In this document: in pieces, positions 7,804 to 15,605 of the stretch | How the letters are laid out: each line of letters starts with the position of its first letter | Numbering within the stretch: position 1 is the first letter of the stretch | DNA from: CAYFXE01 sp964347035 | GTDB lineage: Bacteria; Acidobacteriota; Aminicenantia; Aminicenantales; Aminicenantaceae | Direction: 5' to 3' | Length of the DNA stretch: 18,518 nt | Assembly: GCA_964347035.1 (NCBI GenBank) | Contig: CAYFXE010000051.1 | Coordinates: forward strand, 1 to 18,518 | Made by a program: the position numbers and the translations under genes | Notes under the pieces: generated by a model | What the model saw: only the letters and a program-made list of their open reading frames with translations | The model's database searches: none | Told to the model about the DNA's origin: nothing

Positions 7804-9219
7804 ATGAAAGGTCGATTGAAAGAAAAAATCTTAGTCGTGGACGACGAGGAGAACATCCGAAAGTCCCTCAAGATGATCCTCGAGTATGAGGGCTGTCAAT
7901 TCCTGGAGGCGGCAGACGGCGAGGAAGCCCTGGACATCCTGGAGGAAACAGTGGGCTTGGATTTGATCTTATTGGATATCAAGCTTCCTGGGATGGATGG
8001 CTTGGAGGTTTTATCCGAGATCAAAAAGAAGCCGTATTCTCCAGAGGTCATCATGATATCCGGCCATGGGACCATCCAAACCGCAGTCGAATCCACCAAG
8101 CTGGGGGCCTTCGATTTTCTGGAAAAGCCGCTTCAGAGAGAGCGGGTTTTGCTCAGCATTAGGAACGCGCTGAATCAGAATAAGCTTCTCCGCGAATGTA
8201 TGGACTTACGGAAAAAGGCCCAGAAAAGATACGAACTCGTCGGCAACCACGACTCGATGAAACAACTCTGGAAAGAAGTCCTAAAGACAGCTTCCACCAA
8301 CGCCACCGTGCTCATCCACGGCGAAAGCGGCACAGGAAAAGAACTCATCGCCAGAGCCATCCACAGCCACAGCATGAGGGCCAAAGAAAAGTTCATCCAG
8401 GTAAATTGTGCGGCCATTCCGGAGGAACTCATCGAGAGTGAGCTCTTCGGACATGAGAAAGGAGCTTTTACAGGAGCTACAGAAAAGAAGGCTGGAAAAT
8501 TCGAACTGGCCGATGGAGGTACAATTTTCCTGGACGAAGTGGGCGATATGAGCCTGAAGACGCAGTCGAAAGTCCTGCGGGTGCTCGAGGAAGGTGAGGT
8601 TCAGAAGGTCGGATCGAGTAAAATCAACAAAGTCGATGTCAGGATCATCGCGGCGACCAATAAAGATTTGAAACAAGAGATCAAAGAAGGGACATTCCGG
8701 GAAGACCTATTCTTCCGGCTGAACGTTGTGCCTCTGTATTCGCCTCCGTTGAGGGAAAAAAAGGAAGATATTCCTCTCCTCATCGAGTATTTTTCTCAGC
8801 TCTACGCAGAGGAGAATAATTTTAAGCCCAAGAAATTCTCCGAAGACGCCATCGAAGCCATGGTGAAGTATCAGTGGAAAGGAAATGTTCGGGAACTAAA
8901 AAACGTTGTAGAAAGATCTATCGTTATGACCGAAGGCGAAACCATACAGAAAAAAGACCTTCCGGAGCAGATTAGAGGAGAGACACAGATTTATTTTCCG
9001 GATGCCAAAGAGATTAAAAGTCTGAAAGAGTTCAGGGATCTGGCGGAGAAAGAATTTATCCTTTCCAAGCTCGAAGAGAACAACTGGAACATCTCCCAAA
9101 CTGCGAGAGAAATTGACACCCCCCGTTCCAACCTCTACAAAAAATTGGAACATTATGGTATAAAGATAAAGACTGGAGTAGGCGAGGTGGTTGCTCCTTC
9201 TTCTCCTAAAGAGGAGTAA
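7804..9219 (+). CDS. sigma-54-dependent response regulator (NtrC/AtoC type)
   Basis: This 471-residue protein turns on sigma-54 promoters when phosphorylated. Receiver domain at about 8-122: acidic Asp13 and Asp14, phosphoacceptor Asp58, Ser86 and Lys108. AAA+ domain at about 146-375: Walker A GESGTGKE (173-180), the sigma-54 contact loop GAFTGA (220-225), Walker B GGTIFLDE (238-245) and FREDLFFRL sensor region. A Fis-type helix-turn-helix lies at about 425-452 (NWNISQTAREIDTPRSNLYK). No histidine kinase is adjacent, so it is an orphan in this window. The last 17 codons, after the DNA-binding helix, lie inside the RNase P RNA gene; the tail reads TGVGEVVAPSSPKEE and matches no domain I know. 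Confidence 0.95.
   Translation: MKGRLKEKILVVDDEENIRKSLKMILEYEGCQFLEAADGEEALDILEETVGLDLILLDIKLPGMDGLEVLSEIKKKPYSPEVIMISGHGTIQTAVESTKLGAFDFLEKPLQRERVLLSIRNALNQNKLLRECMDLRKKAQKRYELVGNHDSMKQLWKEVLKTASTNATVLIHGESGTGKELIARAIHSHSMRAKEKFIQVNCAAIPEELIESELFGHEKGAFTGATEKKAGKFELADGGTIFLDEVGDMSLKTQSKVLRVLEEGEVQKVGSSKINKVDVRIIAATNKDLKQEIKEGTFREDLFFRLNVVPLYSPPLREKKEDIPLLIEYFSQLYAEENNFKPKKFSEDAIEAMVKYQWKGNVRELKNVVERSIVMTEGETIQKKDLPEQIRGETQIYFPDAKEIKSLKEFRDLAEKEFILSKLEENNWNISQTAREIDTPRSNLYKKLEHYGIKIKTGVGEVVAPSSPKEE
9156..9164 (+). promoter_or_regulatory. possible extended -10 promoter for rnpB inside the regulator gene
   Basis: TGGTATAAA fits an extended -10 box (TGnTATAAT, 5 of 6 in the hexamer). It ends 4 to 7 nt before the 5' end of the RNase P RNA P1 helix (9169-9171), the expected distance to a start site. 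No good -35 is present, which an extended -10 can tolerate. It lies within codons of the C-terminal DNA-binding region (HYGIK). Read-through from the regulator's promoter is the alternative. Confidence 0.45.
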
Positions 9220-9558
9220 GGGGAGGAAAGTCCGAACTCCGTAGGGCAGGATGGTCGCTAACAGCGACTCCGAGCAATCGGAGGAAAGTGCCACAGAAAA
9301 CAGACCGCCCTGTGAATGCTGAAGCACGTCATCGGGTAAGGGTGAAAAGGTGAGGTAAGAGCTCACCGTCTTGATGGTGACATCAGGAGCACGGTAAACC
9401 CCATCCGGAGCAAGACCAAATTGGCCCCAGTTGAGACGGCCCGTCTCGAGGGGCGGGTAGGTCGCTTATCCCCTTGAGCAATCGAGGGGTCAGATGAATA
9501 ACCACCCCTGCAGGATTCCAGCAGGAACAGAATTCGGCTTACGTCCTACTCCAGTCTT
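9169..9558 (+). ncRNA. rnpB: RNase P RNA, bacterial type A
   Basis: This is the catalytic RNA that trims the 5' leaders of tRNA precursors. All the conserved blocks are present in order: GAGGAAAGTCCG (9223-9234), GGATGGTCGCTAAC, AAGTGCCACAGAAAACAGA followed by CCGCC, AAGGGTGAAAAGGTGAGGTA followed by AGAGCTCACC, CACGGTAAACCCCATCCGGA followed by GCAAGACCAAAT, GGCGGGTAGG in the CCA-binding P15 region, and CAGATGAATAACCACC. The ends are set by P1: AAGACTGGAGTAGG (9169-9182) pairs perfectly with CCTACTCCAGTCTT (9545-9558), 14 bp. The length of about 390 nt is close to the E. coli RNA (377). The first 51 nt overlap the response regulator's coding sequence. No obvious U-run terminator follows; the palindromic element starts 9 nt later. 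Confidence 0.97.
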
Positions 9559-9567
9559 CCTATTTGT

Positions 9568-9737
9568 GGGGTCGAGTCTCAACATTTGACATTTTCCTTC
9601 AGGCCCCTGCTTTATTATCCTTTCTTTATTATTCTTTATTATTCTTTAAATACCTACCTTTATCCTAATTAGAATAAACTCATGAATTCGATCTGCTTAG
9701 AAATCATGAAAAATGTCAAATGTTGAGACGCGACCCC
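9568..9737. mobile_element. MITE/REP-like element with 28-bp inverted repeats
   Basis: The arm at 9568-9595 (starting GGGGTCGAGTCTCAACATTT) is the reverse complement of 9710-9737 with one mismatch in 28. Between them are 114 bp of AT-rich, non-coding DNA. The right arm ends one base short of the nuoN stop codon and the left arm starts 9 nt after RNase P RNA. No flanking target duplication is apparent. It may serve as a two-way transcription barrier between the convergent rnpB and nuo operon. Confidence 0.65.
9610..9652. repeat. short tandem repeat, unit CTTTATTATT
   Basis: Exact units at 9624-9633 and 9634-9643 are flanked by partial units (9610-9619 and 9644-9652). The array sits in the loop of the palindromic element and could vary in copy number. 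Confidence 0.6.
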
Positions 9738-9750
9738 CTAGAGGAGGGGG
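9734..9750 (-). terminator. GC hairpin over the nuoN stop codon
   Basis: CCCCCT (9734-9739) pairs with AGGGGG (9745-9750) around a 5-nt loop and includes the nuoN stop (9738-9740). It overlaps the border of the 28-bp inverted repeat. There is no T-run directly after it on the nuo strand, so it is more likely a 3'-end stabilising structure than a classic terminator. Confidence 0.3.
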
Positions 9751-11174
9751 AGAGATCTTACGGCCTGCTGGACGAGGATCAGGATATTCCCCGGGAATAA
9801 ACCCAACTGAAGCACTCCGTACAGGCAAAGGAAGAGGACCAGAAAAAGGGCAGGGTTTTCAGCGTAAATCTCGATCTCTACTTCTGGCTCTCTCATGTAC
9901 ATGTAGACGATGATTCTCAGGTAATAAAAGACGGACACGAGGCTGGCTAGAACTCCGATGATGACCAGCGGGACGAGTCCCTGTCTGACTGCTCCCACAA
10001 AAACATAGAACTTGGCTAAAAATCCCCCTGTGGGCGGGAAACCAGCAAGTGAAAAGAGAAAAATAGCGAAGGTGGCGCCGATCCACGGATACTTGAATCC
10101 CACGCCCGTGTAATCTTTGAGTTCCAGGTATTCTCTGTCTTTCTTGCCTAAAGCGATTACTGCCGCAAAAGCGCCGATGTTCATGAACATATAGACAGTT
10201 AAGTAAAAAACCAGACTGGCATTGTCTTGAGAGAGGATGGCGATCAAAAGATAACCTGCGTGGGCGATACTGGAATAGGCCAGGATTCTCTTGACGTTCG
10301 TCTGCCGCAAAGCGACAAAATTCCCGACCACCATGGTCAAGACACTGATAACCCAGAGCAACCAAAAGATAGCCTGAGAATCAAGAGCCAATCTCCAGTA
10401 AGGATAGAAGACTCTTAACAGCACAGCAAAGCCCACAGCTTTAGGGCCGACAGAGAAGAAGGCGGTGATCGGTGTGGGCGCTCCCTCGTAGACATCCGGT
10501 GTCCACATATGGAAGGGAACAACAGCAATCTTAAAACCAAAACCGATGATGACCAGCCCCAAACCGATGAGGGCCATCAACCCGAGGTTAGCTTCTGATC
10601 TGAAGTATTCGATGATCGCTGGAATCTCTGTCGAGTGAGAAGTGCCATACAGGAGGGCCAAGCCGTACACAAGAAATGCACTGGCAAAGCTGCCGAGGAG
10701 GAAATACTTGACAGCCGCCTCTGATGACTTTTCGTCTTCCCTCCTCATCCCGGCTAAAGCATAGCTGGAGATGGAGAGAACTTCCAGGCCCAGGAAGATG
10801 ACCAGAAAATCCGAACTGGAGACCATGATCATCATCCCGGAAAGAGCAAACAGAAGCAGGGCATAGAATTCGCCGTAGTTAGCGCCTTGAAGGACGATAT
10901 ACTTTATCGACAGGAGAATGACAAACGCTGTCGCGACCAGGAGGATGAGCGTCAAGAATAGGGAGAAGTTATCGAGGACGAGATATTTATCAAAATACGA
11001 ATATCCATTATTCCAGAACAGGATACAAATAGCCCCAGTCGCAATAAGAACAAAAAGAGAGACATAGGCCAGGTAGTTCCGGTTTTCTCTTCTTAAAAAG
11101 ACATCAAGAAGCAATACTCCCAGACCGCCGATAACAATCACCAGAAGAGGTAATAAGGCCAATAAACTATTCAT
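9738..11174 (-). CDS. nuoN: NADH:quinone oxidoreductase subunit N
   Basis: This is an antiporter-like proton-pumping subunit of complex I in the inner membrane, 478 residues and about 14 helices. Key charges are visible: Glu131 in FLGLEVLSISSYALAG and Lys215 in FGFKIAVVPFHMWTPDVYEG, followed by APTPITAFFSVGPK. These match the Glu/Lys pair essential in NuoN. The start overlaps the nuoM stop by 4 nt (ATGA), so translation is probably coupled. The reading frame ends exactly at the border of a palindromic element, which raises the possibility that the last few codons were reshaped by it; the length is still normal. Confidence 0.96.
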   Translation of the reverse strand: MNSLLALLPLLVIVIGGLGVLLLDVFLRRENRNYLAYVSLFVLIATGAICILFWNNGYSYFDKYLVLDNFSLFLTLILLVATAFVILLSIKYIVLQGANYGEFYALLLFALSGMMIMVSSSDFLVIFLGLEVLSISSYALAGMRREDEKSSEAAVKYFLLGSFASAFLVYGLALLYGTSHSTEIPAIIEYFRSEANLGLMALIGLGLVIIGFGFKIAVVPFHMWTPDVYEGAPTPITAFFSVGPKAVGFAVLLRVFYPYWRLALDSQAIFWLLWVISVLTMVVGNFVALRQTNVKRILAYSSIAHAGYLLIAILSQDNASLVFYLTVYMFMNIGAFAAVIALGKKDREYLELKDYTGVGFKYPWIGATFAIFLFSLAGFPPTGGFLAKFYVFVGAVRQGLVPLVIIGVLASLVSVFYYLRIIVYMYMREPEVEIEIYAENPALFLVLFLCLYGVLQLGLFPGNILILVQQAVRSLPLL

Positions 11175-12754
11175 CTTCGTTCTTCTTCGGTCTCCTCGCG
11201 CTTATCTTCTTCAATGGCATTTTTAATATCTGTGACCAATCCCTTATCCTGCTCTGCCTCGAGGAAAACGCGTTCCCGATGGCTCACTTTGTTGAGGAGG
11301 TGGGTGACAGAGGCATCCATCTTTCTTAAAAAGGGCTTTGGATAGATCCCCATCCAGAACATTAAGATGATGATCGGAATAAGGAAGGCTATCTCTCTTT
11401 TATTGACATCCTTGAAGGAGAGAATTTTTTCATTAGTGATTGGTCCTTGCATCACCCTCTGGAACATCCAGAGAAGATACCCGGCAGCCAATATGACCGT
11501 CGTGACACCCAAGATGGCCATCAGCTTATTAGCCTTAAAGACACCAACCAGACACAAAACCTCGCCGACAAATCCGTTTAGCCCGGGGAGTCCGACTGAA
11601 GACAGCATGCAAATCAGAAAGAAAGCCGAGAACACGGGCATCTGCTTGCTGACACCACCGAAATCCTTGATCAACCGGGTATGGGCTCTTTCATACAGGA
11701 TGCCGACAATCAAAAACAGAGCCCCAGTGCTCAATCCGTGGTTGAGCATCTGGTAAATTGCCCCTTCTGTTCCCTCGAGATTAAGGGCGAATATCGCCAG
11801 CATGATCAGTCCCATGTGGCTGACACTGGAGTAGGCAACCAGAGATTTGACATCCTTCTGGATAAGCGCCATCAACCCGCCGTAGATAATCCCGATCAAG
11901 GCCAGAATGACAAGGAGCGGCAGAAACCTCTCCAGAGCATCCGGGAAAAGCGGGAAAGCGAACCGGAGAAACCCGTAAGCTCCCATTTTTAGTAGCACTG
12001 CAGCCAGGATGACAGAACCGGCTGTCGGGGCTTCCACGTGAGCATCAGGAAGCCAGGTGTGGAACGGAAACATCGGGACTTTAATAGCAAACGCTAGGGC
12101 AAAGCCTAGAAAAAGCCATATCTGGACACTAGGATTGAGGATGAGTTTGTAATAATCAAAGATGTTGAACGAATAGACTCCAGTGGCTTTGAAATAGGTT
12201 GTGTACAGAAAGAATATCGCCACCAGCATCATCAGGCTACCCAACATGGTGAACAGGACGAATTTCAATGTGGCATAGATACGCCGTGGGCCGCCCCAAG
12301 TCCCGATCAGGAAATACATCGGGATGAGCATCGCTTCCCAGAAGACGTAAAACAGGAACAGGTTAAGGGCGACGAAGACACCGATGATTCCTGTCTCTAG
12401 CAGGAGCATGAAGATCAGGTATTCTTTAACCCGTTTCTGGATGTAGGTCCACGAGGAGAGGATGGCGATCGGCATCAGGAAGGTTGTCAGAAGGACCAGG
12501 AAGAGGCTGATCCCATCGATCCCGACGTGATAGTTGATCCCATAGCCTATCCAGTTGGCTTTCTCGACAAACTGAGGATCAGGTGTCTGAGAGTTAAAAT
12601 TAAAATACAGGAGCAGAGATGCTGCGAAAGTGATGAGGGCGATGATGAAGGAAAAACTGAGAAGCAGACTCCTTTTTTCCTTGTTAATAAAAATGAGAAT
12701 AATTGCTCCAGCCAGCGGGAAGAAGGTGATGAAGCTTACAATCGGTATATTCAT
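11171..12754 (-). CDS. nuoM: NADH:quinone oxidoreductase subunit M
   Basis: This is an antiporter-like proton-pumping subunit of complex I, 527 residues. Glu140 (YVFWEAMLIPMYFLIGTWGG) and Lys225 (FAIKVPMFPFHTWLPDAHVE) correspond to the functional Glu144/Lys234 of E. coli NuoM. After the last helix there is an unusual charged tail of about 40 residues ending EEDKREETEEERR, predicted to be cytoplasmic and helical. ATG 12754 lies 4 nt after the nuoL stop, with no recognisable Shine-Dalgarno site, which suggests coupling to nuoL translation. Confidence 0.96.
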   Translation of the reverse strand: MNIPIVSFITFFPLAGAIILIFINKEKRSLLLSFSFIIALITFAASLLLYFNFNSQTPDPQFVEKANWIGYGINYHVGIDGISLFLVLLTTFLMPIAILSSWTYIQKRVKEYLIFMLLLETGIIGVFVALNLFLFYVFWEAMLIPMYFLIGTWGGPRRIYATLKFVLFTMLGSLMMLVAIFFLYTTYFKATGVYSFNIFDYYKLILNPSVQIWLFLGFALAFAIKVPMFPFHTWLPDAHVEAPTAGSVILAAVLLKMGAYGFLRFAFPLFPDALERFLPLLVILALIGIIYGGLMALIQKDVKSLVAYSSVSHMGLIMLAIFALNLEGTEGAIYQMLNHGLSTGALFLIVGILYERAHTRLIKDFGGVSKQMPVFSAFFLICMLSSVGLPGLNGFVGEVLCLVGVFKANKLMAILGVTTVILAAGYLLWMFQRVMQGPITNEKILSFKDVNKREIAFLIPIIILMFWMGIYPKPFLRKMDASVTHLLNKVSHRERVFLEAEQDKGLVTDIKNAIEEDKREETEEERR

Positions 12755-12758
12755 TTTA

Positions 12759-14663
12759 TTAGAACAATAATAAATACCCTATAAACAGAATGGCTCCAAA
12801 AAGGAAGACAAGGGCATAATCCTTAATCAGCCCGCTCTGGAGATAGGCAAGGATCTTTCCTGTGAAATTGGTCGCCGAAGCTGTCCTGTCGAGTGTTCCG
12901 TCGATAACCTTGAGGTCAAAGTGGTCATAGATGAGCTCTGAGCCTTTGACGGTCGGATTGACAAAGGCGGCATTGTAGATTTCATCCACATAATATTTAT
13001 TGAACAGAAGCTTGTAGATCGATGGAAAACGGGCCACGAGATTTCGCGGAATCTGTGGGTTTTTGATGTAGAACAGGTAAGCCATGTAGATTCCGAATAG
13101 AGCAACCGCCACGGAAACCAGGATCAGCAGCCATTCGGTTCCCAATGTGAGGTGCGGTTCATGGCTGATGTGAACCATAGGTTCGAGAAAGCGTTCGAAC
13201 AAGTTGAGATTCTTTCCGATCACAACAGGGAGTCCGATGTATCCAGCCACAATAGAGAAGAAAGCCAGGATCACTAGAGGAACGGTCATCATCGGAGGAG
13301 ATTCGTGGAGATGTTCTTTGGCCTCAGGCTCGAGACGCTCCTGGCCGTGGAATGTTAGGAAGATGAGACGAAACATGTAAAAAGCGGTCATGATAGCGCC
13401 CATGATTCCAAGAGCCCAGACAAAGTACTGTCCCTGAGCAAAAGCCTGGCTGAGGATGGCATCCTTGGAGAAGAATCCCGAGAAAAACGGAACTCCGGCT
13501 ATGGCGATAGCTCCTATGAGAAATGTGGGATACGTGAGAGGAAGGTACTTCCGCAGACCTCCCATCTTCTGCATATCCAGTTCGCCAGAGAGAGCGTGCA
13601 TCACACTCCCGGCAGCCAAAAACAGGAGGCTCTTAAAGAAGGCATGGGTGTAGAGATGGAACATTCCAGCCGCATAAGCCCCGACACCGCAGCCGATAAA
13701 CATGTAGCCGATCTGGGAGATGGTGGAGTAGGCCAGAACGCGCTTAATGTCGTTCTGGGTTAAGGCCATGGTGGCGGCGTATACGGCGGTTAAAGCACCG
13801 ACAACGGCTACGATTTGAGCCGCAACTCCGCTGAACGTGTAAAGAAGGTTCAATCTCGAGACCATGTAGACGCCGGCTGTGACCATCGTGGCCGCGTGAA
13901 TAAGAGCACTGACCGGAGTGGGGCCTTCCATGGCATCCGGCAGCCAGACATAGAGAGGAATCTGGGCCGATTTTCCTATCGCCCCGACAAAGAACAGGAT
14001 AGCAATCAGCGTGGCGGCAGCTTGAGTCAGGATGCCTCCGGATACGGCCTCGTTTATGGCCGTGAATTCAAAGCTTCCGATCAGGATGAGGGTGAAGAAG
14101 ATTCCCAACAGAAAACCAGCATCGCCTATCCTGTTGACGATAAAGGCTTTTTTGCCGGCATTGGCGGCCGAATGCCTCTCGAACCAGAAACCGATCAAAA
14201 GATATGAGCAGAGCCCGACACCCTCCCAGCCGATGAACATAAGCACTAGGTTTGAAGCCATAACCAGGATCAGCATGGCAAAGGTGAAAAGATTCAGGTA
14301 GGTGAAGTAGCGCTTGTAACCTTCATCCTCAGCCATATAACCAACCGAGTAAACATGGATGATGAAGCCGACGCCGCTGACGACCAAGGCCATTACAGCC
14401 GAGAGCGGATCAAGCTGGAGGGAAAGATTAGCCTCAAAACTCCCAGCGCGAATCCAGGAGAAGAGGGTTTTAATGAGAGGGATTTTGTCATGGCTTGTTT
14501 GAAGTAATCCGATAAAAGAGATGACAGCGATGACGAATGAGATGAATACAGAGAAGCAGGCTTGGAAGGAAACCCATTTTTTGGGAAGGACTCTTCCGAA
14601 AACCGCCAGGATAAATGTACTCAGGGCTGGAACAAACGGAATGAGCCAAAAAATCTCAGTCAT
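12759..14663 (-). CDS. nuoL: NADH:quinone oxidoreductase subunit L
   Basis: This is the distal antiporter-like subunit of complex I, carrying the long lateral helix at its C-terminus. It is 634 residues, close to the E. coli protein (613). Functional charges: Glu147 in FIGWEGVGLCSYLLIGFW and Lys231 in GAIGKSAQIPLYVWLPDAME. The segment GPTPVSALIHAATMVTAGVY is also typical. A final membrane helix (KDYALVFLFGAILFIGYLLL) anchors the lateral helix. AAAGG precedes ATG 14663, which lies 1 nt after the nuoK stop. Confidence 0.97.
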   Translation of the reverse strand: MTEIFWLIPFVPALSTFILAVFGRVLPKKWVSFQACFSVFISFVIAVISFIGLLQTSHDKIPLIKTLFSWIRAGSFEANLSLQLDPLSAVMALVVSGVGFIIHVYSVGYMAEDEGYKRYFTYLNLFTFAMLILVMASNLVLMFIGWEGVGLCSYLLIGFWFERHSAANAGKKAFIVNRIGDAGFLLGIFFTLILIGSFEFTAINEAVSGGILTQAAATLIAILFFVGAIGKSAQIPLYVWLPDAMEGPTPVSALIHAATMVTAGVYMVSRLNLLYTFSGVAAQIVAVVGALTAVYAATMALTQNDIKRVLAYSTISQIGYMFIGCGVGAYAAGMFHLYTHAFFKSLLFLAAGSVMHALSGELDMQKMGGLRKYLPLTYPTFLIGAIAIAGVPFFSGFFSKDAILSQAFAQGQYFVWALGIMGAIMTAFYMFRLIFLTFHGQERLEPEAKEHLHESPPMMTVPLVILAFFSIVAGYIGLPVVIGKNLNLFERFLEPMVHISHEPHLTLGTEWLLILVSVAVALFGIYMAYLFYIKNPQIPRNLVARFPSIYKLLFNKYYVDEIYNAAFVNPTVKGSELIYDHFDLKVIDGTLDRTASATNFTGKILAYLQSGLIKDYALVFLFGAILFIGYLLLF

Positions 14664-14664
14664 G

Positions 14665-14967
14665 TTATCCTTTCATCAACCGAAAATCTTCGGATTTGAT
14701 TGTTTTTTTCTGTCTGAAAATAAGAAGAATGATGGCCAATCCCACAGCTGCTTCGGCAGCAGCCACGGTGATGATGAAAAAGACGATTACCTGTCCATCC
14801 AAAGAGTTGGCTGCCCTGGCTAAGGTGATAAAGGCCAGGTTTCCTGCGTTGAGCATGATTTCTACGGCCATGAACATGGTGATCAGATCTTTTTTGACAA
14901 AAAAAGCGATAGCTCCCAGGACAAAGAGAACAACGCTCAATCCAAGAAAGTAACTCAAAGGTATCAT
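14665..14967 (-). CDS. nuoK: NADH:quinone oxidoreductase subunit K
   Basis: This is a three-helix membrane subunit of complex I, exactly 100 residues like E. coli NuoK. Glu36 (FMAVEIMLNAGNLAF) and Glu72 (AAAEAAVGLAIILLIFR) are the two conserved membrane glutamates, at the same numbers as in E. coli. Helices lie at about 5-23, 29-50 and 61-84. It starts 5 nt after the nuoJ stop. Confidence 0.97.
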   Translation of the reverse strand: MIPLSYFLGLSVVLFVLGAIAFFVKKDLITMFMAVEIMLNAGNLAFITLARAANSLDGQVIVFFIITVAAAEAAVGLAIILLIFRQKKTIKSEDFRLMKG

Positions 14968-14972
14968 TCTTT

Positions 14973-15461
14973 TTATCTTTTCTTGACTAAGACAATAGCT
15001 CCCACCAAAGCCGCGATGATCAATATCGAGGTGATCTCAAAGGGATACAGGTATTTCGTAAAAAGGAGACGACCGATCTCGGTAGGGCCACCCATCTCCT
15101 CCAGGGGAGCTCTTTCAAACAGGGAAAAGGTGCCTTTGACAGATAGAACGAGTTCAACGACAAGGACAACAGCCAAGGCGAGTGAGAAATAAAGCGTCCA
15201 TTTTTTCTTCTCTGGAGGAAGCCCGCGTCGGAGGTTGATCATCATGATGACAAAGATGAATAGAACCAGGATGGCGCCGGCGTAAATTATGATCTGGACC
15301 ACAGCGATAAAAGGGGCATCCAGGAGCCCGAAGAGACCGCCCATCGAAGCAAAAGCAAGCACGAGAAGGAGAGCGTTGTAGGCTTGGTCCCTGATAATGA
15401 TCATGGCGATGACCGAGCCCACGCACAAGAAAGCTAACAAAAAGAAAAGGAAGTGGCCCAT
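14973..15461 (-). CDS. nuoJ: NADH:quinone oxidoreductase subunit J
   Basis: This is a five-helix membrane subunit of complex I, 162 residues. The third-helix block APFIAVVQIIIYAGAILVLF is the family signature that includes the pi-bulge helix linking quinone chemistry to pumping. It is the first gene of the nuoJKLMN operon here. The start at 15461 gives the expected N-terminus MGHFLFFLLAF. The predicted transcript would begin only about 9 nt earlier and carries no Shine-Dalgarno site. Confidence 0.95.
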   Translation of the reverse strand: MGHFLFFLLAFLCVGSVIAMIIIRDQAYNALLLVLAFASMGGLFGLLDAPFIAVVQIIIYAGAILVLFIFVIMMINLRRGLPPEKKKWTLYFSLALAVVLVVELVLSVKGTFSLFERAPLEEMGGPTEIGRLLFTKYLYPFEITSILIIAALVGAIVLVKKR

Positions 15462-15475
15462 TTTTTTAGTCCCAC

Positions 15476-15504
15476 ATTATATTTTTGGGCAGACTCCATG
15501 TCAA
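15476..15504 (-). promoter_or_regulatory. perfect consensus sigma-70 promoter for nuoJKLMN
   Basis: Read on the minus strand: TTGACA (15504-15499), 17-bp spacer (15498-15482), TATAAT (15481-15476). Both hexamers match 6 of 6 at the ideal spacing. The likely start site is A15470, leaving a leader of about 9 nt before the nuoJ ATG. Confidence 0.85.
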
Positions 15505-15605
15505 GAAAAAATTAGGACCTGGTCTTCGTAAGTTTCATAATTTACTAATTTTCACTTTAGCGTGATAAATTTAGACGGATTCTCTCATATAATTCAGGTC
15601 AATAT

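Noticed and set aside
9219..9300. Sequence after the regulator as an extension of the protein gene
   Set aside because: It matches the conserved blocks of RNase P RNA, which explains the composition and structure.
7574..9737. CRISPR array
   Set aside because: The repeats here are single palindromes or one pair of direct repeats; no regular repeat-spacer series exists.
9859..10365. 168-codon ORF in another frame of nuoN
   Set aside because: Low-complexity Arg/His-rich shadow of an obvious nuoN coding sequence.
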